Of a stretch of DNA of 64,000 bases, positions 47,344 through 59,300 are shown one piece after another (position 1 is the stretch's first letter; every line of letters begins with the position of its first letter). Under the pieces are notes generated by a model. The model was not told where the DNA came from. It ran no database searches and saw only the letters and a program-made list of their open reading frames with translations. Location of the stretch: positions 769,367 through 833,366 of the forward strand of contig NW_022985567.1 of assembly GCF_010093815.1 (NCBI RefSeq), given 5' to 3'. Position numbers and translations under genes: made by a program. The DNA comes from Pseudovirgaria hyperparasitica (taxonomy: Eukaryota; Ascomycota; Dothideomycetes; Acrospermales; Acrospermaceae).

Positions 47344-50280
47344 ATGGCCCCGCTAAAAAAGAAAACGCCTACCTATAAAGAGTTATAAGATCGTTAAGTA
47401 CTAATAAGATAGACGCGGTCCTAGTTAAGAGTCATAAGTACTAAAGTAGAGCCATTAACGGCTATCGTGGTATCGAGGCCATCTACTACTCCGTATAGAT
47501 AGGCTATAGAAGCTACGGAAGTAAATAAGTCTACCATTAACCGAATTATCGCCATCTAGAACCCGCAAGAGCGATAGGACTATATTCTAGATATATTTAA
47601 TAATCTTCTTCATATTACCAGCCTTATAGAATAGCTCTTAAGTAGTATAGTTAACCTCTTCTAGGAAGTAGGAGCCGTAATAGGGTATAGTAAGGTAAAG
47701 ATTAACTTCTCCATTCCGAAAGAAGTCCACGAGATAATTCGTTGTAGAAGAGATACCAACTCCCATATTCTAAAAGCTAAAAATATAATCCTATAAAACT
47801 AGCGAAAAGACCTCCCTAATAATAACGGCTAGTTACTCTAATCCGCCCTCGGATAGCTCTAGTAAATATAGAACTTCATGGAAAAGCTAGTAGCGCTCTT
47901 ATAAATACGGACATGGGTAAGAGCGAGGAACTAGTTAAATATATCTCTATAGTCCCGAATCGGCCAGGGATAGAAGAGAAGGGGAATTAAGGTATATCTT
48001 TAGAGCTCTAATATCGATACCGCTCTAGCTAGTAATAGTAACGAGGATAGTCTATCTCTCTAGTAACTCTCGAACTACCCTAGCTAATAAAATGAACTAA
48101 CGTTCCATAATAAGACGGGACTTATTATCCCCGCTAGTTAATAGTTATAGATAAGTAGAATGGTTCATAGGCCCGTCGAATACTACCTATAAATCAAAGA
48201 GATAAGTATATCGCCTCCGCCTTAGACCTTACCGTCGCTAAAACTAGCGTAGGTAACGCCCGTGGTAAAGTCCCCTCCATAAAGTACGCCTCCTAGTTTA
48301 GTAGTATGTTATCTCTTCGAAGCTAGTTATCCGTTTAAAGTAAGTATTCCTCCTACTACTACTAGTATACGTCCCTTACCGGGCCATGCGAGGATCTCTT
48401 TAGTACCTATTACGGCCATACTAATAAAACCCACTCGCGGACGTGCCTCATCTACCGGCCCTTAGTAATTACCAGGGGCGCCTACACGATAATCCCTAGT
48501 TATTCTTAGTTCGTACCCTAAGACGATAGTATCGGTTAAGGAAGAGGACGAGCCTAAGAAGTATTAATGCGCGCCTTTAGTGACGAAGACTTTTAAGGTA
48601 GCTATATTATTAAAGAAGAATTTCACGAGCATTAAGGGAATAGCCCTACTAGTACGCTAGAAAGCGTAGATAGGTAACATGGCTATTCCATATAAAGTCT
48701 ACTATAAGCATTACTAAGACGTGGCTAGAAAGAATGATATACTTATTAGCGTGTTCTACTTGAACCTAGTAGCGAGACTTAAAATGGTATATAAGTTTAG
48801 AGATAACGTGGGGGCCCTTAAAGTTTATAAGGACTACTACACCTAGTTCGCGAAGTACGCGCGGCCACCTCATCTAATAGAGGCATTAGATATCTATTAT
48901 TACTAGGCCCTAGAGACCCCGAAGTAAGTTATTAATATTAAAACTATCCTTACTAGTATCGTATTTATAATTTAGAAGAAGGACGGTAGGATAGGTAGGT
49001 AACTCTTCGACGAGTAGAAACGTACTAGAAGTATTAATATTAAAGGGCTCTTCGAGCCACTTAAAAAGACAACCTCTATACTTAATAAGAGTATTCTAGA
49101 ACTCGCGAGGGATGAATTTAATATATATAAGTACCACCAGTGTATATTTAATAAGAAATCGAACTACGGCTGGCTACGAACTATATACCACTCCTATATC
49201 TAATAGTTTATTAGGTAATATCTACTTTACTAGCTCACCTATATCGCTCTTCGGCCTAATCTTAACTACTATCTAATCTCGTACCCGTACTATGCGAAGT
49301 CCTAGGATAGAGGCGATAAGACGGGTTTTAAGTATCTCGATAACGCTATTAATCGAATCCTCGATTCTAGCGATAGATACGGGTTTAATATAATCTAGGG
49401 GAGTATTAGTCTCGACGACGAACGAAGTAACGACTATACTATAATCGTTCCCCGCTCCTATAAGTTCTTAAATAAATAGTAGTCGAAGGCTAAGCTCCGC
49501 GAGGGGGTCAATCGAAACGGTATAATTACGGCTATTAACGATAAGATCTATAATACGGACGATAAGAAACGATTTAGTCCCTTCGTCCTAGTCCTCTACT
49601 AGTCCCTTAAAGTATATATCTCTAGCCCACTAATAATATACGGCGCCTAGGGTCCCGTAAAGGGTAGAAGACGTATAATACTTCTATAGTATATCGCAAT
49701 TAGCCCTAATCATATAATAATAGAAGTACCTAAAATAGGCATATAGGAATAACTCGTAGTAGCTTATAGGAATTTAACTCCGGGACCTACGTCTCCGTCG
49801 GGATTTTCTAATAAATATAGCGCGATTCCTTTTGCCTTCCTAGCCGTAGTTTAACTCCCGAGTTTTAACGCCGTTAGTAACACATTAGTCAGCCGTAAAA
49901 GATAGAATAGCTAGAAGGTAAAAGAAGAGGTAGCTACGTGGCTTAACGTAAGTCCTTAATAACTTAAAGCTAAGGTAGACACCTAGTTTAAGGAGGGCTC
50001 GAGGGTATTCGTAGAGACCTTTAAGAAAATAGTAAGGTAGGAAAGGCTAGTCTATGGGGATAGGTCATTCTAGAAGGAATTTAACAAGGCGCGCGCCGCT
50101 AAGCGGCTAATTAATTTTAAGAAATTCGAGCCCGACGCGGGCCTAGATAATATTAAAGAGAACTTCTATAGATAGGAGAGGCCTAACAAACTATCCGACG
50201 AGGAGGAATCTAACCTCTCTAAGATAAGCGACACGATTCTTTAGGAGCTGGCTCGCGACCTTAAGTACTAAGATTAGGCG
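47344..50280 (+). other. Accessory coding-like region downstream of pol in the 11.4 kb element (fossil)
   Basis: About 2.9 kb with protein-like codon pattern on the sense strand, beginning MAPLKKKTPTY. It is not gag, protease, RT, RNase H, integrase or chromodomain. Parts read as charged, helix-rich sequence; no known domain recognised. It is broken many times. Extra genes after pol are known in some fungal Gypsy elements; homology to any of them is untested. Confidence 0.6.
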
Positions 50281-50296
50281 CCTAAAAACCTACCTA

Positions 50297-50329
50297 ATTA
50301 TTAGTTAAGGGCTACCCTTAACTAATAAT
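50297..50329. repeat. 35-nt-class palindrome, copy 2
   Basis: Arms ATTATTAGTTAAGGG and complement around CTA, matching copy 1 at 42994-43030. Lies just after the extra coding-like region. Confidence 0.88.
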
Positions 50330-50477
50330 CCGGGCTAAGGTTTACCCGCGCCGAGAGGTTTACTAGGGGCGCATTTTTTTTATATTAAGGTCTTTCTTTT
50401 AGGCGTTCTTTATACGGTTTCTTACACGGTTACTATACTACTAAGGGTAGTAGTTCTACGGGCCGGGGAGGTATATA

Positions 50478-50848
50478 TAGAAGGCCGCTCCTATAGCTCT
50501 ATATGTATATGTCCCTAGCTCGATTATATAGCTTCATTATATATTTAAGGAGGGCGTTTTTCCTTAGTCATTCTACTCGGCGCGCTTCCCCCATCACTAA
50601 TATTCGACTATTCGACCTTTCCTTACGTTTATAGGCCTCTATAGGTATTAATTATTAGGCTTAGCTATTAAAGAATTGATTAAGAGTATTATATAGACCC
50701 GTCCTATCGTAAAAGAGAACTAATAAGAAGTCGTGCGTTCAAAGAGAACTTATAATATCTAGAAGAGATACTTGTGAGTTCGTCGCGACTACTATACTAG
50801 AAACATAGCCATTTACAAAAGGGACACACGTAGCGATGGCTCACCACA
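50478..50848 (+). repeat. 3' LTR of the 11.4 kb element (371 bp)
   Basis: Same length as 39410-39780; ends CACCACA. It is the less mutated of the two. A G-rich tract (GGCCGGGGAGG, 50461-50471) just before it is a candidate polypurine tract. Confidence 0.92.
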
Positions 50849-51467
50849 ATATATAATTATAGATAATAGTCTCTAGTAGGGTTATTAGACCCTTTAGTAC
50901 TAGAGTTATAGATTTATATATAGATATAATAGATTAGGATATAAAGAATAATAAGGTAATAATTATATTACTCTTATTAATATATTAAGATCTTATTATA
51001 GGTCTTACTTTCTATAATATAGTAGTAGCTATATAGAGTTATCTATTATTATATTTTAACTATAATATAGGTAATTCTTTAATATATCTATTTAGATTAC
51101 TTACTAACCTCTACTATAAAGATAGAGAAGATATCTATGAATATATTAATAATTTCTATTATACCTAGATATGAATAGTAAAAAGATATACTACTTTATC
51201 TTATATAGTTATAAAAGTAATATATCTAATCTTTAAGTCTAAAGAGATTAAGAGCTTATTCTTTCTTATCTTATTATCTAATACTATAGACTATATTATT
51301 AATAATTTATTAACTCGAGATATATTATAATTTTAAGATATTAAGCTAAAGATACTTAATCTAGCTAAGAAATATAGTATTAAATCTAATACTACTAGCT
51401 ATAAGGTAAGCTATAAGGGTAAGTCTAGTTAGCCTTCTAAGTTAAAGAAGTCTAACTTCTTCTCTAC
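50849..51467 (+). mobile_element. Older AT-rich element, fragment 3, gag-like
   Basis: Extremely AT-rich. The plus strand has a helix-rich, gag-like coding pattern that could be Ty1/Copia-type gag. Probably continues fragments 1 and 2, interrupted by the 11.4 kb element and by the chromovirus at 51468. Family assignment is weak. Confidence 0.4.
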
Positions 51468-51707
51468 TATTAGGGCTAACACTAGAATAGACTTAACTAG
51501 ACTACTATAGTCTAGTACGGTCCGTGATAGGTGGACCTAGATTAAGTTAGCTAGAATAAGCGAGACTACTATATAAGTAGACCGTATATACTTAATTCCT
51601 ACTCTTTAGAAATTAATCTCGTTAGGAGAGTAGACTACCCTTTTAAATATATTTCTAAATCCTCCTATAATCTATTAGACTACTATCCTACGTCTATAAT
51701 CCTTATA
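51468..51707 (+). repeat. 5' LTR of copy P2 (240 bp, subfamily 2)
   Basis: Begins TATTAGGGCTAACACTAG; the same subfamily as the LTR beginning at 63911. Confidence 0.85.
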
Positions 51708-54700
51708 TTTTAATTTCTCTTTATATAGCACGACGGTAGTTTATAGAAATAGCTCTAACTACTCGTTATAATACTCGTGGTACTACCTCTTATAATAGAC
51801 CTTCTCCTAATCTAAACGAGGAGAATAGTCTATCTATAACTACCCCTACTAATAACTATATCTTATAGGCTATTATACCGATAACTTATATAATATTCCG
51901 TGTAACTATAGAAGATATTATAAAATATAAGGATAGAGTCTATTATACTCTATCTTGGTCTAGTTTAAACTATACTAGACCTAATCTTAATATAAGGCTA
52001 GACCTTATTAACGTTAACAAGTTAATCTATTAGAATTATCTAATATTAACTATACCTTATAATAATATATATACTAGACTACACGAAGAGAGATAATAAT
52101 AGGTTTAACTTAAGTAATAACTACGCGAACTCGACGAAGCTTAAGAATATACTATAAGACTTAAAGCTATATTATACGCTTTAGTTCTAGTAACGACTAA
52201 TCTATATTTATATAGACCTATACTAACTAAAATAATCTATCCTAGTCTACTACTATTCTAATTACTCTAACCTAAGAAACTACCTTACTTTAATAGTAAA
52301 AGTAGAAAGAGTTTCTATATATAGACTTACTAATATAGTTAATTCTTCTATCTATTCACGAACGATAGTAATAAAATTAGATTCGCCTAGAACTACCTTA
52401 ATCTAATACCTTTAGAACATTAGATAGTATACTAAATTAAATATTCTAAGGATACCTATAACTAGGACACGTTTACTAAATTTCTCCTCTAATATTTTAG
52501 TACTAGGGCTAAATAACGTAACTAGACCTAGAGCTATATCTTTAAGACTTAATAATAAGATAATTAGTTACTATTATAACTCCTTAAATACCTTCGGCCC
52601 CTCTAGAGAGAAGCCGAAGAAGATTATATAATTTAATAGTATGACAACTTTAAACGGTCCCTTACCCTAAATATAAAGGACCGTCTTAACCTTATAATAA
52701 TAATCTCTATAGATCTCTAAGCTCTTATAAACCTCGTAGAGTAATACTAGTATATAATAAATAATTAACGCCGCGCTAGTATACGACTATCCCTAATAAT
52801 CTAATCTAATATAAAATCGTCTAACTAAAACTAATTTAGTAATAGATCTCGCGGGACGTTATAAGGCTACTACTATACCTTAAATTTAAAACCACGCGGA
52901 TTATATCGTGGGTCTCCCTACTAATTAATATATTAAGATATAAGGACCGACTTATATAAATAACCTAAAGTTACTTACTATACCTATAGTAGAATAGGCT
53001 ATATAGTATCTAAGTACTATTTAGAGAAGCTACTAAGTACTAATATAACTAACTAACTAGTTATATACTATAAGTGCTAGTAGCTAGAATATATCGCGTC
53101 TAACTACCTAGTATAGAATATAAAAAACTAATAGCCTATAAGAAACCCTCGCGACTTATAGATATAACTATAATAGAGGGGTAATCCGCTAAATAGTATA
53201 TTAAACTATAGACTAGATCTATTAAGGTCCCTTATAGATAATATTAGACTATAATACTTAATAGTAGGTCGGCTACTAATATTATATTAACCTAACGAGC
53301 ACGAGAACTTAACGCTAATATCTAAGCTCTAATAGATACTATATTCTATAGTATCGATAGTCCTATTAAGTTATACGGCACCTATACTATTAAATATAGT
53401 ATCTAGAATAGCGGAGGGAAATAGAAACTCTACTACTTAACCTTTATTATAGTAGATAGTCCCTTTAATATAATTCTAGGTATACTATAGCTTAAGAAAT
53501 ATAATCTAAAACTAGACTTCCTTAAGAAGATAGCTAGCTAGCGTATAAATCTACCTTAATAGGAACTAGTATAGCTTATAGATAATAAATAATTCTAGAA
53601 AGATTATAAGAAGATAATCTCTACTATCTACATACTCTTACTTACGTAAAATAGTAAGCTTAGTATTAAAGTAGATAAAAACCTACTATATTAGTATAAA
53701 ATATACTAATATATCGCGTTAGCGATCGATTCCTCTAAACTACCTTAATACTAATCTACTAACCTTACTATTAATCTTAAAGACGGCTAGTAACCTCTAT
53801 ATAGACCTATCTACCCTCTTTTAGAATCTAAGTTATAAGCCCTTTAAGAATATATTAAAAAGAACCTTATCTAAGGATAGATTAGGCCTAGTATATCCCT
53901 AGCCGGAGCTCTAATCATCTTTATAAAGAAGAAGGATAGGAGCCTCTATCTATATATTAACTATTATAGTCTAAATAATATTACGCGAAAGAATTATTAC
54001 CTACTACCTCTTATCTCCGAGTCTATTAATAGACTAGAACGCGTAAAGATCTTTACTAAGCTTAATCTATATAATATCTACTATCGCCTTTATATTAAGA
54101 AGGGTAACGAATGGAAAACGGCTTTTAGAACCCGTTATAGATACTTTAAGTATACTATAGTCCCTTTTAGACTAACTAACACGCTAGATACCTTCTAAGT
54201 ATATATTAATAACGCGCTAGTAGGCCTACTTAATATAATATATATTATATACCTAGATAATATCCTTATCTTCTTATATAACGAGAAGGAGTATATCTAG
54301 TACGTATATATAGTTCTAGATAGGCTAGAAAAGTATAAGCTATATATTAAGCTATCTAAATGCGAGTTCTATTAGGACCATATTAACTTTCTTAGCTTTA
54401 TTATTACTAATTAAGGTATAACTATAGAGAGAGATAGAGTTACTACTATTATAGACTAGTCTAAACTAAAATCCGTTTAAGATATACGTGTCTTTATTAG
54501 CTTTACTAACTACTACTAAAAATTTATTAAACACTTCTCCTATTTAGCCGTACTACTTAATATATATACTACTACTACTAACTCGTCTATTACGGTCCGT
54601 AGTAGATAGAAATAGCGTAATATTAAATTATAATCTATTAAATTAACTAAGGTCGAAAGAATATCCTTCGAGAAGATTAAAGAAGTATTTATAACCACTC

Positions 54701-56082
54701 TATTACTAGTATACTTTAATCTAACTAAACCTATTTACGTTAAAACTAATATATTAGAATTTATAATCTTAGGTATACTCTTCTAGCCTAGACTAATAGA
54801 GTCTAAAAAGGTCTAATAGTATCTAGTTACGTTCTTCTCGCGTAAGATAGCTAATATTAAGACTAGATATACTATTTATAACTAAGAGCTACTAGTAATA
54901 GTAGAGTTATTTAAGTAGTGGCGATATTATCTTAAAGGTACTATATATAACGTTAAGTTACTAACTAATTACTATAACTTAAAGGGGTTTATAAGTATAA
55001 TAGTTTTAAATCGTTAATAGATTTAATAGGCTAAGTAGCTTATAAATTTCTACTTTATAATCTACTATTAACCTAGAAGTATAAATCTAGCTAATAGAAT
55101 ATTAAGAAGACCTAACTATAAAGAAGGCGCCTAGAATTATAGTAGCTATAGGGTTCTAGAGTAGCTATAGACCTAACTCTTAAGGATAAGATTAGATAAT
55201 AAGTTATCTAATAATTAGCGAGATACTAACGCTAATACTAGTAATTAAATTTATAAGACCGAAGCCGGTAACTAAAGACGTAGTACCGAAGTCCCTAGCG
55301 AGCTATTTATCAGCGCTATTAGAGAAGGCGATAGTACCTAGCGTATATATTAAGTAGACCTCGCCTAGTTAATCGTAGATCTATAAAAGATAGACCTAAT
55401 AGTTTTAAAGTTACGTAAAATATAGTAAGATAGATTATTATAGACTAAAGTAGACTATAAGTAGACCTTTATAGACGGCTTACTCTACTATAATAGAAAG
55501 TACTATATACTAATAGATAACGTATAATTTACTATAGTTAGCCGATACTATAATGCTAACCTAGTAGGATATTTCGGGTATATACGCACCCTAAGCTTAA
55601 TTTATTAGTACTATTTTTAGAAAGATATACCTAAGTACATTAAAGAATAGATAGCTACTTATCTAATTTATTAAAGAATAAAGATACCTAGGCATAAGCC
55701 ATATAGGAACTTATAGCCTCTACTAGTCCCCCTCTTTATATAGAAAGATATTACTATAGATTTTATAGTTAACTTACCTCTAAGCGAGATGCTTAGAATA
55801 AGTTATAATTTAATTCTTATTATTATAGATAGACTTATAAAGATATCTAGGTATATCCCTATATAGAAGATAATTATATTAAAAGAACTAGTATAAGTAT
55901 TCTAGAATAATATTATTAAGGTCTATAGTATACTAAAAAGAATCGTTATAGACCAAGAGAGTATATTCACGTCTAAATTCTAGACGTTATTCTATAAAAT
56001 AGCCGGTATAAATAGAAATATATTAATAGTATTCTATCTATAAATAGATAGTTAGATAGAGTAATAGAACTAAACGCTTAAG
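51468..56082 (+). mobile_element. Chromovirus fossil of sister subfamily, 5' part only (copy P2)
   Basis: Starts with a 240-bp LTR (51468-51707) related to, but clearly different in its first half from, the 238-bp LTRs of M1. The interior is collinear with 56380-60754 with no net length difference, yet roughly a fifth of bases differ by eye. RT lies at about 53.87-54.39 kb. The copy stops inside the integrase region at 56082. More heavily AT-shifted than the neighbouring copy, so probably older or RIPped more often. A fossil with many breaks. Confidence 0.85.
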
Positions 56083-56141
56083 ATGTTAGGCACGTGAGGA
56101 GCACGTGGCCTGCTAGTTGATTATATATGTATGTAGTAGTC
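56083..56141. other. 59-bp unmutated scrap between two chromovirus copies
   Basis: Starts TGTTAGGCACGTGAGG and keeps several CpA sites, unlike all surrounding DNA. It could be the first bases of another element's LTR, in which the 56142 copy landed. Origin unknown. Confidence 0.5.
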
Positions 56142-56379
56142 TATTAGGACGGGAACCACAACGGACCTATGTAGACTATTCTAATCCATGCAGCCACGTA
56201 GTGGCCAGAGCTAGGTTAAGTTAGCTAAGTTAAGCGAGGTTACTATATAAGTGGACCGTATAAACCGATTCCTACTCGTTAGGAATTAACCTCGTATAAG
56301 AGTAAGATTACTCTATAAATATATTCCTATATCTCTCTATGAACTATTAGACTACTATCCCACGTCTTCACTCTTTATA
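56142..56379 (+). repeat. 5' LTR of copy P1 (238 bp, subfamily 1)
   Basis: Same length as the M1 LTRs; its first part keeps more CpA sites than theirs. Confidence 0.9.
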
Positions 56380-59300
56380 TTTTAATTCCTCTCTATATAG
56401 TATAACGGTAGCTTATAGAGATAGCTCCTACTACGCGCTATAATACCCGTGGTACTACCTTATACGAGAGACTCTCTCTAAATCTAAACGAAGAGAATAG
56501 TCTCCCTACGACCACCTCCACCGATAAGTATACCCTATAGGCTATTACACTAATAACTAGTACGGTATTCCGTATAACTATAGAAGATTACCTAGATAAT
56601 AAGGAAGGAGTCTATTATACTCTATCGCGGTCTAGTTCATACTATACTAGACCTATCCTTACTATAAGACTAGACCCTATTAACGTTAACGAATTAATTC
56701 GTTAGAACTAACTAACGTTAACCACGCCTTATAATAACGTATATACTAAGCTATACACGGAGAGGTAGTATTAGGCTTAGCTCGAGTAGTAACTTCGCGA
56801 ACTTAATAAAGCGTAAGAACGAACCACTAGACTCGAAGCCGTACTACGCGCTTTAGTACTAGTAGTAACTAATCTATACTAATATGGATTAACTTAAGCC
56901 GAAACAGTCTAACTAAGTCTATTACTATCCTAGTTATCTCGGCCTAAGAAACCACCTTACTTTAACGGTAAAACCAGGAGGAGCTTTTATAAATAGGCTT
57001 ACTAGTATAGCCGATTCTTCCACCTATTCACGAACGATAGTAATAAGATTAGGTTCGTATAGAACTACCTAGACCTAACGCCATCTAAACGTTAGATAGC
57101 ACATCGAATTAAATACCCTAAGGATGCGTATAACTAGGACACGTTTACCGAATTCCTTCTTTAATGCTTCGGCGATAGAGCCGAGCGACGCGAATAGGCT
57201 TAGAGCTATATCTTTAAGACTTAATAGCGAGAGAGATAATCCCCGTTATAACTCCTCGAATACCTCCGACCTCTTTAGAGAGAAGCCGAGGAAGATTATA
57301 TAGTTTAATAATACGACGACTTTAAAAGGTCCCTTAACCCGAGCGTAAAGGAACGCATCGACCTTATAACGTCTACCCCTACTAACCTTTAGGCACTCGC
57401 GAATCTCGTAGAATAATATTAGCGTATAATGAATAACTAACGTTATATAGACGTACGACTATCCCTATTAATCTAATCTAATATAAAATCGTCTAAAGAG
57501 GACCGGTTTAGTAATAGATCACGCGGAACACCTCGTGGGCGCTACCACTCTATAAACTCGAGAAGATAAGGCCTATACCGCGGATCTTTCTACTAGTCGA
57601 TATATTAAGACGCGAGAAACGACTTATATAAACGACCTAAAGTTACCTACTATACCTATAGTAGAATAGGCCATATAGCACCCGAGTACCGCTTAGGGAA
57701 ACTACCGAATACTAATATAGATACTAAGTTAGTCATATACTATAAGTGCTAGTAGCTAGGATATATCGCGCCTAACTACCCGGTATACGATATAAAAAAC
57801 TAACTACCTATAAGGAACCCTCGCGACTTATAGGCGTAACTAAAATAGAGGGATAATTAGCCAACTAGTATATTAAACTATAGGCTAGGTCTATCAAGGT
57901 CCCTCGTGGATAATATTAGACCGTAATACTCGATAGCGGTTTAGCTACTAACGTTATATCGACTTAACGAGCACGAGAACTTAACGTCGACATTTAAGTA
58001 CTAATAGATACTACCTTCTATAGTATCGACGGTCCTATTAAATCGTAGGGTACCTATACTATTAAATACGGCATCTAGGATAGCGGGGGGAAGTGGAAAC
58101 CCTACTATTTAACCTTTATCGTGGTAGACAGTCCCTTTAATATAATCCTCGGTATACCGTGGCTCGAAAAATATAACCCGAAACTAGACTTTATCTAGAA
58201 AACAGCTGGCTGGCGCATGTACCTACTATAATAGAACCTAGTATAGCTAGTCAACGACGAATAATTCCAGAAGGACTACGAAAAGGTAATCTCCGCTATC
58301 TATGTCCTCTTACTTACTTAAAATAGAGAGCTTAGTATTAAAGTAGACGAAAACCTACTATATTAGTATAAAATATACTAACATGTCGTATTAGCGATCG
58401 ACTCGTCCGAATTACCTTAATACTAATCTACTAACCTTACTATTAACCTCGAAGACGGTTAATAACCCCTACATGGACCCATCTACCCTCTATTAGAACC
58501 CGAGCTATAGGTCCTCTAAGAATATATTAAAAAGAACCTTACGCGAGGATAGATTAGGCCTAGTATATCCCTAGCCGGAGCTCTAATCCTCTTTATAAAG
58601 AAGAAGGATAGGAGTCTCCGTCTATGTATCAACTACTATAGCCTAAATAATATTACGCGAAAGAATCGTTACCTACTACCTCTTATCTCTAAGTCTATTA
58701 ATAGACTAGGGCGTATAAAGATCTTTACTAAGCTCGATCTACGTGACGTCTACTACCGCCTACGTATTAAGAAGGGCGATAAGTGGAAAACGGCGTTTAG
58801 GACCCGTTATAGATACTTTAAGTATATAGTAGTCCCTTTTGGACTAACTAACGCGCTAGGAACCTTCTAAGCGTATATTAATAACGCGCTAGTAGGCCTA
58901 CTCGATACGACGTGCATTATATACCTCGATAATATCCTTATCTTCTCTAATAACGAAGAAGAACATATCTAGCACGTACGCGTAGTCCTAGATAGGCTAG
59001 AAAAATATAAGCTATATATTAAGCTATCTAAATGCGAGTTCCACTAGGACCACGTTAACTTCCTTAGCTTTATTATTACTAATTAAGGTGTAACTATAGA
59101 AAGGGACAGGGTCGCTACTATCGTGGACTAGCCTAAACTAAAATCGGTTTAAGATATACGTGTCTTTATCAGATTCGCTAATTACTACTAAAAATTCGTT
59201 AAGTATTTCTCCCGGCTAGCAGTACCGCTTAACGCGTATACTACTACTATAGATTCGTCTATTATGGTCCGCGGTAGATAGAAATAGTATAATATTAAAT

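Larger units (their letters stand above)
39410..50848 (+). mobile_element. Large Gypsy-like LTR retrotransposon fossil, 11.4 kb, with extra 3' region
   Basis: Direct 371-bp LTRs at both ends. The interior shows gag (about 40.3-41.3 kb), a protease region (about 42.5 kb), RT/RNase H (about 43.7-45.1 kb) and integrase (about 45.1-46.55 kb) in Gypsy order on the plus strand. After pol come short hairpin-rich repeats and about 3 kb of additional sense-oriented coding-like sequence (47.34-50.28 kb), unlike any standard retrotransposon part. No clear target duplication. The element looks structurally whole but is a fossil broken many times by RIP. The two LTRs differ at about 27 sites, all transitions by my count, so it is probably a young insertion inactivated by RIP. 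Confidence 0.9.

Noticed and set aside
39400-50860. Target-site duplication for the 11.4 kb element
   Set aside because: Flanking 5-mers (TATTA and ATATA) do not match, and everything around is A/T, so any partial match is uninformative.
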